A stretch of DNA of 64,000 nt from Hydrogenophaga sp040372165 (GTDB taxonomy: Bacteria > Pseudomonadota > Gammaproteobacteria > Burkholderiales > Burkholderiaceae_C). The stretch is taken from NCBI RefSeq assembly GCF_040372165.1, contig NZ_BAABWG010000001.1, positions 62,001 to 126,000 of the forward strand. Direction: 5' to 3'. How positions within the stretch are numbered: position 1 is the first letter of the stretch; each line of letters opens with the position of its first letter. The notes beneath the pieces are model-generated. The model did not search any database. It was not told the DNA's origin and saw only the letters and a list, made by a program, of their open reading frames with translations. Below, piece after piece: positions 1 through 8,861 of the stretch. The translations under genes and the position numbers were made by a program.

Positions 1-1109
1 GCCACTTCATCGCTGGTCTCGGACTTGGCCATGTCGGCGATTTCGCGCACGCAGGCCAGCTTCATTTCCTCGGTGATCTTGGTCGCGCCACAGTCGAGTG
101 CGCCGCGGAAGATGTAGGGAAAGCAGAGAACGTTGTTGACCTGGTTCGGGTAGTCCGAGCGGCCGGTGGCGATGATGCAGTCGGGGCGCACTTCCTTGGC
201 CAGTTCCGGGCGAATCTCCGGCTCGGGGTTGGCCAATGCCAGGATGATGGGCTGCGTGCCCATGGTCTTGACCATGTCCTGGGTGAGTAAGCCGGCAGCG
301 GAGCAGCCGAGGAACACGTCGGCCTCGCGGCAGGCGTCGGCCAGCGTGCGGGCATCGGTGGTCTGGCAGTAGCGTTGCTTGGACTCGTCGAGCTTGCCGG
401 CTTTGGCGTCTTCACGCTCGTTCTGGATCACGCCTTTGGAGTCGCACACCAGAATGTTTTTCGGGTCCACGCCCAGACCGACCATCAGGTCCAGGCAGGC
501 GATGGCCGCTGCACCTGCGCCGGAGACCGCAACCTTCACGCGGGCAATGTCCTTGCCAACCAGCTCCAGGCCGTTGAGCAATGCTGCGCCAGAGATGATG
601 GCGGTACCGTGCTGGTCGTCGTGGAAGACTGGAATCTTCATGCGGTCGCGCAGCTTGCGCTCGATCGTGAAGCACTCGGGCGCCTTGATGTCTTCGAGGT
701 TGACACCACCCAGGGTGGGCTCGAGCGCCGCGATGATCTCGACGAGCTTGTCGGGGTCGCGTTCAGCCAGCTCGATGTCGAACACGTCGATGCCGGCAAA
801 TTTCTTGAACAGGCAGCCTTTGCCTTCCATCACCGGCTTGCCCGCCAGAGGGCCGATATCGCCCAGACCCAAGACGGCGGTTCCGTTGGTGATCACGCCC
901 ACCAGATTACTGCGGCTGGTGTACTCGGCGGCCAGAGAGGGGTCTTGCTGGATGGCCAGGCACGGATAGGCCACGCCGGGCGAGTACGCCAGGGACAAAT
1001 CGCGCTGATTGGACAGCGGCTTGGTCGGGACGACTGCGATCTTGCCTTTGTTGGGGGTGCGATGGTAGTCAAGCGCAGCGTCGCGCAGCGCGATTTCTTG
1101 AGGGGTCAT
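1..1109 (-). CDS. maeB: NADP-dependent malic enzyme, N-terminal part (cut by window edge)
   Basis: Oxidatively decarboxylates malate to pyruvate, producing NADPH, in the cytoplasm. About 369 residues are visible from an ATG at 1109; the frame stays open to position 1, so the gene is partial. The malic-enzyme core is clear: the catalytic tyrosine region SLAYSPGVAYP near residue 40, the metal-binding HDDQHGTA, and a dinucleotide-binding GAGAAAIA stretch. MaeB-type enzymes carry a further phosphotransacetylase-like domain of about 330 residues, which would lie outside the window, so its presence is inferred only. The gene points away from the purine genes; about 200 bases separate it from the M20 hydrolase and I see no clear shared signal there. 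Confidence 0.93.
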   Translation of the reverse strand, partial: MTPQEIALRDAALDYHRTPNKGKIAVVPTKPLSNQRDLSLAYSPGVAYPCLAIQQDPSLAAEYTSRSNLVGVITNGTAVLGLGDIGPLAGKPVMEGKGCLFKKFAGIDVFDIELAERDPDKLVEIIAALEPTLGGVNLEDIKAPECFTIERKLRDRMKIPVFHDDQHGTAIISGAALLNGLELVGKDIARVKVAVSGAGAAAIACLDLMVGLGVDPKNILVCDSKGVIQNEREDAKAGKLDESKQRYCQTTDARTLADACREADVFLGCSAAGLLTQDMVKTMGTQPIILALANPEPEIRPELAKEVRPDCIIATGRSDYPNQVNNVLCFPYIFRGALDCGATKITEEMKLACVREIADMAKSETSDEV

Positions 1110-1313
1110 GGAATCTCCGGCGTCCAGTGGCGATGCTGGCGCATTTTGTGGTGTTTTTTCGGTCGTGGCCATCCCGGCCCTGGCCCTCTATTCTGACACG
1201 CTGACAGATGCTTTGCTGCGCTGCACAGCAAGGATTGACGCGGGTTTCAACGCATGATTCCCTATTTCGCGAAGTGGAAACCGGGTGGATTGTGGCCTTG
1301 GAGCAGAGGTCCC

Positions 1314-2582
1314 TCAATCGGCCTTGAGCCAGTCGTACAAAGATCGGGCCAACACTTGCGTGGCCGCTTTGAGGTCGCTCAGCGCCAGTCGCTCGTCTGC
1401 CCGTTTGGCGTGAGACTCCAGCACCGTATGAGGGCCTGCACCGTAGATGACGGCGGGAATGCCTCTGGCCGCATAGAGGCGCGCATCGGTGTAGAGCGGC
1501 GTACCCACGGCGGGGACGTCTTCTCCGAAAAGCGCAGAGGCATGCCGCTGGATGACGGTGGAAAGCCGTTCATGGCCGGGCAGTGGCTTCATGGCTTTGG
1601 CCAGCAGCATGCGACGCACCGTCACCTTGAGCGACTTGCCGCCACGGGGTGGTGAAAAGCTCGCAGCAGCATCAGCAATCGTCTGGCGCAGTGATGCCTC
1701 CACCGTCTCCGGGTCCTCTTCCGGCAACATGCGGCGATCGAGTTTGATGACCACCTTTCCCGGCACAACATTGGTATTGGTGCCCCCCTGGATCAGCCCG
1801 ATGTTCAGGTAGGGATGATCAATGCCGTCGACCCCGGACCGGATATCGAGATACCCCGCGTTGAGCGGGTAGAGCGCATTGAGGATGTGGTTGGCGCCTT
1901 GCAGCGCATCGGTTCCGGTGTCCGGAATGGCGGCATGTGCCATTTCCCCTTCGACGGTCACCTCCAGCTGCAGGCAGCCGTTGTGCGCCACCACAACCTG
2001 ATGACTGAAGCCGGCGGCCACCAGGAAGTCAGGTTTGACGATGCCCTTTTCCAGCAGCCAGCCAGGACCAAGCTCACCACCAAACTCTTCGTCGTAAGTG
2101 AAGTGCAGTTCCACGCCGCCCCGAAGTGGAAGCGCCAGGGACAGGAGTGCGCGCAATGCAAAAGTGAAGCTGGCAAAGTCGGATTTGCTGACGGCAGCTG
2201 CGCGCCCGAACAGCATCCCGTCCTCGATCTCGCCGCCATAGGGGTCGTGCGTCCACCCCTCGCCAGGGGGCACGACGTCGCCGTGGGCATTGAGTGCGAT
2301 CACAGGGCCCGTGTCGGCGAACCTCTGGCGCACCACCAGGTTGGTGATGCTCTTGAGGCCGGCTGACTTCACGACGTCTTCCGGGACGGCATGCTGCTCC
2401 GCGTCCAGGCCCATTGCGGCCAGCAGTTCAGCCGTGCGCAACGCGTGCGGTGCATTGTTGCCAGGCGGCGTATCGGTGGGCACGCGCACCAGCGCCTGAA
2501 GAAAGCGCGTCTGGTCGCCAAAATGTTCTTCGACCCAGGCGTCAAGGCGCGCATGGATGGCGTTGTCGGATGCAGTGCTCAT
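1314..2582 (-). CDS. M20-family metallohydrolase (ArgE/DapE-like) with atypical metal-site residues
   Basis: A cytoplasmic amidohydrolase or peptidase-like protein of 422 residues. The first metal-site motif is recognisable (NAHGDVVPPGEGW, near residue 93) and a DEEFGGE segment holds the acidic catalytic pair. However, the position that normally supplies the bridging aspartate (GRGAxDxKGG) reads GRAAAVSKSDF, and the usual later glutamate ligand segment reads AAGFSHQVV. I chose ATG 2582 because it overlaps the stop of the upstream gene as ATGA; an in-frame ATG at 2594 is also possible. It is the last gene of the puuE-uraD/allC operon, so a role in the final ureide steps (for example ureidoglycolate hydrolysis) is plausible, but the substrate is not shown by the sequence. 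Confidence 0.85.
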   Translation of the reverse strand: MSTASDNAIHARLDAWVEEHFGDQTRFLQALVRVPTDTPPGNNAPHALRTAELLAAMGLDAEQHAVPEDVVKSAGLKSITNLVVRQRFADTGPVIALNAHGDVVPPGEGWTHDPYGGEIEDGMLFGRAAAVSKSDFASFTFALRALLSLALPLRGGVELHFTYDEEFGGELGPGWLLEKGIVKPDFLVAAGFSHQVVVAHNGCLQLEVTVEGEMAHAAIPDTGTDALQGANHILNALYPLNAGYLDIRSGVDGIDHPYLNIGLIQGGTNTNVVPGKVVIKLDRRMLPEEDPETVEASLRQTIADAAASFSPPRGGKSLKVTVRRMLLAKAMKPLPGHERLSTVIQRHASALFGEDVPAVGTPLYTDARLYAARGIPAVIYGAGPHTVLESHAKRADERLALSDLKAATQVLARSLYDWLKAD

Positions 2583-4384
2583 GTATTCGGCCATGTCGTT
2601 GAGTGTTCAAGAGCCAGACGGTGGAGCAGCCGCCGGAAAGCGTCTGCCGCCAGGTCCAGGTCGTCTGCGGTGCATGACTCCAGGGGGTTGTGGCTGATAC
2701 CGTTGTTCTCGCCGCGCACGAACAGCATGGCCTGGGGAAGCATGTGGTGCAGCTCCATGGCGTCGTGGCCTGCACCAGACGGCATGCGATGAACGGGTAA
2801 GCCCATCTCGCTCACCACGGCCTCCCAGTGGGCTTGCCAGGCCGGCGCTGATGGAGCGGCCGAAGCGCGCATGACCTCCTCGAGCTTGAGCATCACGCCG
2901 CGCCGGATACAAATGCCTTGCAGTTCGGCGATGAGATCATGGGACAGTGCATCGCGTTGTTCGTCTGACGGTGCGCGCATGTCGATGGAGAAACTGCAGC
3001 GACCGGGCACCACGTTGGTCGAACCAGACGGCACGTGCAACATACCCACGGTGGCCACCGAATCACCATCTCTTGTGGCCCTGCGTTCCGCAAATACCAT
3101 GAACTCTGCGGCAGCGGCGGCGGCATCCTGCCTCAGTTGCATCGGCGTGGTGCCCGCGTGGCTCGCCGTACCGATGACCTCGCACCGGTAACGGACGCTG
3201 GCGTTGATGGACGTGACCACACCCAGCGGCAGGTTCAGGCTCGGCAGCACCGGACCTTGCTCGATGTGCAACTCCACGAACGCCAGGTAATCCCTGGGGT
3301 TTCGGCATTCGGCAGCGATGGCATCCATCTCGCCCGGCAGACCCACGGCACGCATCGCCTGCGCGACCGTATGGCCATCCTTGTCAGCCATGCTCAGCCA
3401 CCCTCGCTGGAAGCGGCCGGTGAGCGCAGCGGACCCAAGAAAGGTGGCCGAGAACCGCTGACCTTCTTCTTCGGCAAATGCCACGACCTCAATGCCGAAA
3501 GGCAGTCGTCGTTTCTCTGCATGGAGAGCCGCCACCACAGCCAGTGGCACCAGAATGCCCAGGCGCCCATCGTAGCGTCCGGCATCACGGACGGTGTCGT
3601 AGTGGCTGCCTGTCAGCAGGTAGCGTGCATCCGGCGTGTCCTGCGGAGGGTGATATCGCGCCACCACGTTGCCCACAGCATCTTGCCGGACCTCGTCGAA
3701 TCCGGCTGCCTGCATACGTTCCATCAGGTCTGTCGCACATGCCCGGTGCGCCGGGCTGAGGTAGTCCACACTGAGAACGCTCGGATCTGGTGACTGTGTG
3801 TGGCGGGCGAGGTGCGCATGCTCATCCCACAGTGAATCGCCAATGGCAGGTGCCTGGGCGAATCGCTCATTGAGCCGAAGTTCTGCGATCCGGTGCACTT
3901 GCCGCAGGCATTCGGTGCGCTCAGCCTGAAGGGTGCCGTGCAGTCGGCGGGAGAAATGGCCGATGATCTGCCCTGGCGTGAGGCCTGTGCCCCTTGGGCC
4001 GCGCACGGCCAGAATGAACGGGAACCCGAACTGTGCCCGGTAGGCCAGGTTCAGGCGTTGCAGCGTTTCGAACTCTTCCTCTGTGCATTGGGTGAGTCCG
4101 GCGCGCTGCTGCTCACTGGTGGACGCTGCGGTCAGTGTCCTGGCCACCATGGCCTTCCCAGCCAGTTCGGGGTGGGCCTTGAGCAAGGTTTCCTGCGCTT
4201 CAGTACCAGCATCCTCGACGGCCTTGGCCATGCAGTACTTGAGGGCGGCAAGCGTCGCAAACGGCCGATGCTTCAGCGCTTGTTCGGCCACCCAAGGGGA
4301 ATGCTCGTAGATGTCGCCGAGCCAGCGCAGGGCCGTGTCGTGTGAGGCCTTGTTCAGTGCCTCGAGGGTCAATGGAGCTGTCAT
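2579..4384 (-). CDS. Fused OHCU decarboxylase / allantoate amidohydrolase
   Basis: A two-domain protein of 601 residues. Residues 1 to about 165 are an OHCU decarboxylase (UraD), which makes S-allantoin from 2-oxo-4-hydroxy-4-carboxy-5-ureidoimidazoline: HPELAGK carries the catalytic histidine, SEQQRAGL the conserved glutamate, and FGFPFI is the family signature. Residues from about 175 to the end are an M20 allantoate amidohydrolase (AllC/HyuC type): GSHYDTV, DGRLG, EEEGQRF, VELHIEQGP and SGAGHDAMELHHM supply the metal and substrate residues. The start at 4384 overlaps the puuE stop as ATGA, and the protein then begins MTAPLTLEALN, which fits UraD. The same frame is open further upstream, but that part lies inside puuE and is rejected. 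The fusion joins two steps that flank the allantoinase reaction of the gene just upstream. Confidence 0.95.
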   Translation of the reverse strand: MTAPLTLEALNKASHDTALRWLGDIYEHSPWVAEQALKHRPFATLAALKYCMAKAVEDAGTEAQETLLKAHPELAGKAMVARTLTAASTSEQQRAGLTQCTEEEFETLQRLNLAYRAQFGFPFILAVRGPRGTGLTPGQIIGHFSRRLHGTLQAERTECLRQVHRIAELRLNERFAQAPAIGDSLWDEHAHLARHTQSPDPSVLSVDYLSPAHRACATDLMERMQAAGFDEVRQDAVGNVVARYHPPQDTPDARYLLTGSHYDTVRDAGRYDGRLGILVPLAVVAALHAEKRRLPFGIEVVAFAEEEGQRFSATFLGSAALTGRFQRGWLSMADKDGHTVAQAMRAVGLPGEMDAIAAECRNPRDYLAFVELHIEQGPVLPSLNLPLGVVTSINASVRYRCEVIGTASHAGTTPMQLRQDAAAAAAEFMVFAERRATRDGDSVATVGMLHVPSGSTNVVPGRCSFSIDMRAPSDEQRDALSHDLIAELQGICIRRGVMLKLEEVMRASAAPSAPAWQAHWEAVVSEMGLPVHRMPSGAGHDAMELHHMLPQAMLFVRGENNGISHNPLESCTADDLDLAADAFRRLLHRLALEHSTTWPNT

Positions 4385-5364
4385 GGCGCAGGGCGAGGGT
4401 GTGTGGCTTGCCAGTGGCGAGCGATGTCCAGGCGAGTGGCCACCCACACGTGTGCATGCTGCTGGATATGGTCCAGGAACCGCTGCAAGGCCGTGATCCG
4501 TCCGGGGCGGCCGAGCAGGCGGCAATGCATCCCAATGCTCATCATCTTGGGCCGGTCGAGTCCTCCCGGATCGCCTTCTGCGTACAAGGCATCGAAAGTG
4601 TCCTTCATGTACTGAAAGAAGGGATCGGCGTGTGAGTAGCCTTGTGGCAGCGCAAATCGCATGTCGTTGCAATCGAGCGTGTAAGGCACGATCAGTTGCG
4701 TGGCGTCGGTGCCGTCGGTTCGACGCACTTTCATCCAGAAGGGCAGGTCGTCGCCATAGTAGTCGCTGTCGTAGAGCAGTTGGTCATCGTCAGCCACCAG
4801 ACGGTGGGTGTTGGGGCTGTCGCGCCCGGTGTACCAGCCCTGAGGGCGCACGCCGGTCTGGGACTCGATCATGGCCAGTGCCTCTGCCATGTGAGCTCGC
4901 TCCGTGGCTTCGTCCACGTCCTGGTAGTGAATCCACTTGAGTCCGTGGCAGGCAATTTCATGGCCCATCTCCATGAAGGCGGCACATACCTCTGGCGAAC
5001 GCTGCAAGGCAGTGGCCACGCCGAACACCGTGAGGGGCAGGCGCCGCCCTTCGAACTCTCGCAGAATTCGCCAGACACCTGCGCGCGAGCCGTACTCGTA
5101 GATGCCTTCCATGCTCATGTGTCTGGCGGGGTATGCGGCCGGGTTGAACATCTCGGAGAGAAACTGTTCGGACGACGGGTCACCGTGGAGCACGCAGTTC
5201 TCGCCACCTTCTTCATAGTTGAGGACAAATTGCACGGCAATGCGGGCGCCACCCGGCCACTGCGCGTGTGGCGGGTTGCGGCCATGACCGGCAAGGTCGC
5301 GAGGGTAGGGGGTGGTGGCGTCGTACATGGAAATGGCGGGCTCCATCGAAGAAGACAAGCTCAT
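4381..5364 (-). CDS. puuE: Allantoinase, polysaccharide-deacetylase type
   Basis: Hydrolyses allantoin to allantoate in the cytoplasm. It belongs to the metal-independent NodB/polysaccharide deacetylase-like allantoinases rather than the AllB amidohydrolases. Recognisable family stretches are YPRDLAGHGRNPPH near the N-terminus, FVLNYEEGGENC, SMEGIYEYGSRAGVWRIL, HEIACHGLKWIHYQ, and GWYTGRDSPNTHRLV. The start is uncertain: candidates are a GTG at 5403 and ATGs at 5373, 5364 and 5328, none with a strong ribosome-binding site. I chose 5364; the conserved region begins only at about residue 8 to 14. First gene of a three-gene operon with ATGA overlaps, divergent from uraH. Confidence 0.93.
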   Translation of the reverse strand: MSLSSSMEPAISMYDATTPYPRDLAGHGRNPPHAQWPGGARIAVQFVLNYEEGGENCVLHGDPSSEQFLSEMFNPAAYPARHMSMEGIYEYGSRAGVWRILREFEGRRLPLTVFGVATALQRSPEVCAAFMEMGHEIACHGLKWIHYQDVDEATERAHMAEALAMIESQTGVRPQGWYTGRDSPNTHRLVADDDQLLYDSDYYGDDLPFWMKVRRTDGTDATQLIVPYTLDCNDMRFALPQGYSHADPFFQYMKDTFDALYAEGDPGGLDRPKMMSIGMHCRLLGRPGRITALQRFLDHIQQHAHVWVATRLDIARHWQATHPRPAP

Positions 5365-5491
5365 GATAGTCATGCCTGAGCAAGTTCTGTGCACACCGGT
5401 CACCCAGAAGGGGCTTCGGGTGTGGGTACACTGGGACGCGACAATGCCAATTCACGTTTCTTGACGGAACGACACTCGCAGGAGGCCACTG

Positions 5492-5848
5492 ATGGGACTG
5501 AGCACGCATGTACTGGATACGGCCAATGGCTGCCCCGCCGCCGGCATGTCCGTGGCCTTGTGGGCGACTTCGTCCGATGGCACGAGCCGGCTGATACGTG
5601 AGATCGTGCTCAATGAAGATGGTCGCAGTCCGGAAGGTCCCTTGATCGGCGATGGAGCGCTGACCAAGGGCACCTACCGACTGGTGTTCGAGGTCAAGGC
5701 CTACTTCGAGCGAAAGGGGGTGCAGCTTCCTGAGCCCGCCTTCCTGGACAAGGTCAGCCTGGATTTCGGCGTGGCAGATCCTGACGACCACTATCACGTG
5801 CCGTTGCTGGTCAGTCCGTGGAGCTACTCAACCTACCGGGGCAGCTGA
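5492..5848 (+). CDS. uraH: 5-hydroxyisourate hydrolase
   Basis: A transthyretin-like enzyme of 118 residues that hydrolyses 5-hydroxyisourate, the product of urate oxidation, to OHCU. It begins LSTHVLDTANGCPA and ends with the diagnostic YRGS tetrapeptide; DHYHVPLLVSPWSYSTYRGS contains active-site histidine and arginine positions. The ATG at 5492 follows a good ribosome-binding site (GCAGGAGG). It is divergent from puuE and ends before a strong bidirectional hairpin terminator. Its product feeds the UraD half of the neighbouring fusion protein. Confidence 0.96.
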   Translation: MGLSTHVLDTANGCPAAGMSVALWATSSDGTSRLIREIVLNEDGRSPEGPLIGDGALTKGTYRLVFEVKAYFERKGVQLPEPAFLDKVSLDFGVADPDDHYHVPLLVSPWSYSTYRGS

Positions 5849-5889
5849 CGGAAGAGGCTGGCCGAAGTCGAATGGACCTGCCCAAAGTC

Positions 5890-5916
5890 AAAAGCCCGCT
5901 GTTCGCGGGCTTTTTC
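5890..5916 (+). terminator. Rho-independent terminator after uraH (bidirectional)
   Basis: A perfect 7-bp stem, AGCCCGC and GCGGGCT with a 5-base loop, is followed by five T on the plus strand. The minus strand also ends in a short T run, so it can also stop the convergent lipoprotein gene that ends at 5940. Confidence 0.88.
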
Positions 5917-5939
5917 TGTGGCCAGGGACGCCTCGGATA

Positions 5940-6446
5940 TCAGCGGTTGCGCTGGCCTTCTGTCAGTGTGTCGAGCTGGAAGTTCCCACTGCGATCCCAC
6001 AGCCAGACATCGGTATAGGTGACGCTGCCCATGCGGACAGGCGCGGGAAATGGCTCTGCGGCGCGCACGGTACGCTCGATTTCAGCCATCACTTCGGGCA
6101 CATGATTGGGAGCACGCATCCAGTTCAGGCGTTGAACCTTGCCGCGCTTGTCCACATCCACTTGCAGCACGCCGACCGCGTAGAGCAGCGGGGGCATCTT
6201 GCCTTTGAAGATGCGGTGATCGTTTTTGGCGTAGAGGTGTTTCGCACCGTCCCTGCGATAGTCGCGAGGAGTGGAGGCGTCTGAAATAAGGTCTGGCAAC
6301 GGCTCGGCTGGCGCGACTTCAACAGGCGGCTCAGGAACCGGCTCGGGGGCTCGGGTCGCGCAAGCGGCCATGATCAAGGCGGCGCCCAGGACCATTGCGT
6401 GGCGCAGCGATTGCTTCAAGGCAGGTGCAGAAGGCAGGGAATTCAT
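5940..6446 (-). CDS. Small lipoprotein with a TonB-C-terminal-like domain
   Basis: A 168-residue predicted outer-membrane or periplasmic lipoprotein. A hydrophobic signal (AMVLGAALIMAAC) ends in a lipobox with the acylated cysteine near residue 29, followed by a proline/glutamate-rich spacer. The C-terminal half (VGVLQVDVDKRGKVQRLNWMRAPNHV and later AEPFPAP) resembles TonB C-terminal-like modules found in many betaproteobacterial lipoproteins. It lacks the membrane anchor and long proline arm of a true TonB, so energy transduction is not supported. Convergent with uraH and divergent from xdhC. Function unknown. Confidence 0.72.
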   Translation of the reverse strand: MNSLPSAPALKQSLRHAMVLGAALIMAACATRAPEPVPEPPVEVAPAEPLPDLISDASTPRDYRRDGAKHLYAKNDHRIFKGKMPPLLYAVGVLQVDVDKRGKVQRLNWMRAPNHVPEVMAEIERTVRAAEPFPAPVRMGSVTYTDVWLWDRSGNFQLDTLTEGQRNR

Positions 6447-6589
6447 GACTGTGTCCTGGTTTGGGGCCTACGCAAGCGGCCACAATGCACCCATCTGGGG
6501 CATCGAAACGGAATTTCTTTGACTGATCTACAGTCTATTGATTATCGACAGGCTTGAACATGGCCTGATGACCGTTAGAGGAGCAAGGC

Positions 6590-7498
6590 GTGCCATCCGT
6601 CATTGTTGAACCACGTTTATTGACGCGAAAGCCACATTTGAGCCGTGTGGCGCGACTGGGATGCGAGCGTTTACACGCTGGCGAAGCCGCCGTCTGTGTG
6701 AGCATCGAGAGTGCCAAAGGTTCAGCACCCCGGGAGCCTGGTGCATGGATGCTGGTGTTCGGAGCGGGAGACGCTGTTGGCAGCATCGGCGGGGGGCGGC
6801 TTGAATGGCTCGCCATGGCGCATGCGGTCGAGATGCTGGACAGGTCGGACCGGGACGGCGCGGGCACGGAGCGGCGTGAGTGGGGTCTGGGGCCAGTGCT
6901 GGGGCAGTGTTGTGGCGGCCGTGTCCGTGTGGCGTTTGAGCGGACGGAAGGCAGCGAGTCGCAGGCGTGGGAGGCGCGGCTGTCGGAACAGGCTGCCTTT
7001 GTGCATGTGTTTGGTGCCGGACACGTGGGCATGGCGATTCATCGGGCTGCGCAAGACCTTCCGCTGGCGGTGACCCTGCTGGACAGCCGCCCTGAGTGCC
7101 AATGGCAGCCAGCGCAAACCGGAGTAGATGCCGAGGCAAAGGCGGGTCTGGTCTCTCTTGATGACATCGACTGGCCCGAAGACGCCGTGCCGGACTTGCC
7201 GGCCGGAGGCGCTGTGCTGGTCATGACGCATTCGCATGCGGAAGATTTCGACATCATGCTCGCGCTGCTGACACGGCAAGCCTCGAAGGGCGATCTGCCT
7301 TTCATTGGCCTCATCGGAAGCCGGAGCAAGTGGCAGGGGTTTCGGCGGCGTTTGAGCGAGCGTGGTGTGGACGAGGCAGTGCTCGATCAGGTGCATTGCC
7401 CCATCGGCCTGCCCGGTGTGCGGGGCAAATCGCCAGGGGTGGTGGCCGCAGCAGTGGTTGCCCAGCTCTTGTCGGTGTTGCCGCAGGAGTCAACCTGA
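6590..7498 (+). CDS. xdhC: Xanthine dehydrogenase accessory protein XdhC
   Basis: Binds molybdenum cofactor, promotes its sulfuration and inserts it into the XdhB subunit. The 302-residue protein shows the XdhC/CoxI N-terminal signatures GSAPREPGAWMLV and GSIGGGRLEW with LGQCCGG, then a nucleotide-binding-like C-terminal domain (HVFGAGHVGMAIH) and the family tail GLIGSRSKWQGFRRRL and CPIGLP.VRGKSPGVVA. A GTG at 6590 is preceded by AGAGGAGC, which fixes the start. It lies about 46 kb from xdhAB, unlike the usual xdhABC operon, but directly upstream of puuD, consistent with one purine pathway. Confidence 0.94.
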   Translation: MPSVIVEPRLLTRKPHLSRVARLGCERLHAGEAAVCVSIESAKGSAPREPGAWMLVFGAGDAVGSIGGGRLEWLAMAHAVEMLDRSDRDGAGTERREWGLGPVLGQCCGGRVRVAFERTEGSESQAWEARLSEQAAFVHVFGAGHVGMAIHRAAQDLPLAVTLLDSRPECQWQPAQTGVDAEAKAGLVSLDDIDWPEDAVPDLPAGGAVLVMTHSHAEDFDIMLALLTRQASKGDLPFIGLIGSRSKWQGFRRRLSERGVDEAVLDQVHCPIGLPGVRGKSPGVVAAAVVAQLLSVLPQEST

Positions 7499-7661
7499 AA
7501 GCCTGGCATGCAAGTCGCTACACTCGATCCAGATGTCGAGGTCGCCGCGGAGCGGCGTTCGAGGCGCACCGCCTTGAACCATGCGCGACCCTTTGGCAGC
7601 CTACAGCGCCCGCTGTGGTGGGCTGCCTGGCGGTGCCATGCACCGTGTTTGGGGTGATTGC

Positions 7662-8861
7662 ATGGAAAGCTATCTGCTTGATTGGGCCAACCTGTTGCTT
7701 CGTTGGGCGCACATCATTGTGGCCATCGCCTGGATTGGGTCTTCTTTCTACTTCGTGTTTCTGGACAGCAGTCTTACCGAACCCGAGGACGCCCGGTTGC
7801 GGGCGCAAGGCGCCACCGGTGAGCTGTGGGCGGTCCATGGCGGTGGCTTCTATCACCCGGTCAAGTATGCGGTGGCCCCACCCAGGCTGCCAGGTCACTT
7901 GCACTGGTTCTACTGGGAGAGCTACTCCACCTGGCTGACTGGTTTCGGCCTGTTTGCCGTCAGCTATCTTTGGCGTGCGGACATCTATCTCGTGGACCCG
8001 CAGCAGCTGGCGATGCCCGGCTGGCAGGCGGGCACGCTGGCGGTGGGTCTGTTGCTGGCCTTCTGGGTGGCCTACGACATGGCCTGCCGTTTCATGGGGA
8101 GTGGCGCCGGGAGCGATCGGCGTCTGGGCCTGGTGGTGGCCTTGCTGGTAGCGGGGTTTGCCTGGTTGGCGACCGAGTGGTTCGCCGCCCGGGCCGCATT
8201 TCTTCTCGCCGGTGCCATGCTCGCGACGGCCATGACAGCCAACGTGTTGGTGTGGATCATTCCCGGCCAGCGCCGGGTGGTGCAGTCGCTCAAGCAGGGC
8301 GAGGCGCCGGACCCCATCCATGGTCAGCGCGGCAAGCAGCGAAGTGTGCACAACACCTACTTCACCTTGCCGGTGGTGTTTGCGATGCTCAGCAACCACT
8401 ACAGCTTTCTCTACAGTCACGAGCACAAGTGGGAGGTACTGCTGGCTTTGATGGCAGCAGGCGCCGGTATCCGGCAGTTCTTTGTGCTTCGCCACGGGTA
8501 CAAGCTGGGGCGTCATGCTCACCCATGGCGCTGGGCTGCGGGGGCATGTGTCTTGCTGGTGTGTCTGATCGCATGGCTGCGACCTGCAGGCATCGCAGTT
8601 GATCCTCCGGTTGCGTCCCGAGCTGCAACGGATGACGCAGCTGTGCAATCCGTGCTCAACGCGCGTTGTGTGAGCTGCCACGGGGAAGCGCTGGCCTCCA
8701 AGGGCATACGGCTGGACAGCGTCACGCAGGCGCGGCAGCACGCTGCGCTGGTTTATCAACAGGTGGTGATTCAGCGCGCCATGCCCTTGAACAATGCCAC
8801 CGGCATGAGCGAGGAAGAGCGCGCGTTGTTGGGCGCCTGGGCGTTGGCGGCCCAGCGCTGA
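7662..8861 (+). CDS. puuD: Membrane urate hydroxylase with C-terminal cytochrome c
   Basis: Integral membrane urate oxidase (DUF989 type) that hydroxylates urate to 5-hydroxyisourate and passes electrons to its own c-type heme instead of making hydrogen peroxide. In the 399-residue product about eight membrane segments cover residues 1 to about 300, with conserved HIIVAIAWIGSSFYF, HGGGFYHPVKY, HWFYWESYSTW and SNHYSFLYSHEHKW. A CVSCH heme-binding motif lies at residues 336-340. The ATG at 7662 begins MESYLLDWANLLLRWAHI, as expected for the family; an earlier in-frame ATG at 7581 would add 27 unrelated residues. Its product is handled by UraH and UraD, both in this cluster. Confidence 0.95.
   Translation: MESYLLDWANLLLRWAHIIVAIAWIGSSFYFVFLDSSLTEPEDARLRAQGATGELWAVHGGGFYHPVKYAVAPPRLPGHLHWFYWESYSTWLTGFGLFAVSYLWRADIYLVDPQQLAMPGWQAGTLAVGLLLAFWVAYDMACRFMGSGAGSDRRLGLVVALLVAGFAWLATEWFAARAAFLLAGAMLATAMTANVLVWIIPGQRRVVQSLKQGEAPDPIHGQRGKQRSVHNTYFTLPVVFAMLSNHYSFLYSHEHKWEVLLALMAAGAGIRQFFVLRHGYKLGRHAHPWRWAAGACVLLVCLIAWLRPAGIAVDPPVASRAATDDAAVQSVLNARCVSCHGEALASKGIRLDSVTQARQHAALVYQQVVIQRAMPLNNATGMSEEERALLGAWALAAQR

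Noticed and set aside
5390..5405. Possible sigma54 site upstream of puuE on the minus strand
   Set aside because: Only the GG and the GTGCA part fit; the -24 half reads GGGTGAC, too far from consensus.
5940..6446. TonB energy transducer
   Set aside because: Lipobox instead of a membrane anchor and no long proline arm; only the C-terminal fold is similar.
7504..7519. Sigma54-like element TGGCATGCAAGTCGCT upstream of puuD
   Set aside because: GG/GC spacing is correct but three other informative positions differ, and such partial matches are expected by chance; mentioned only as weak support.
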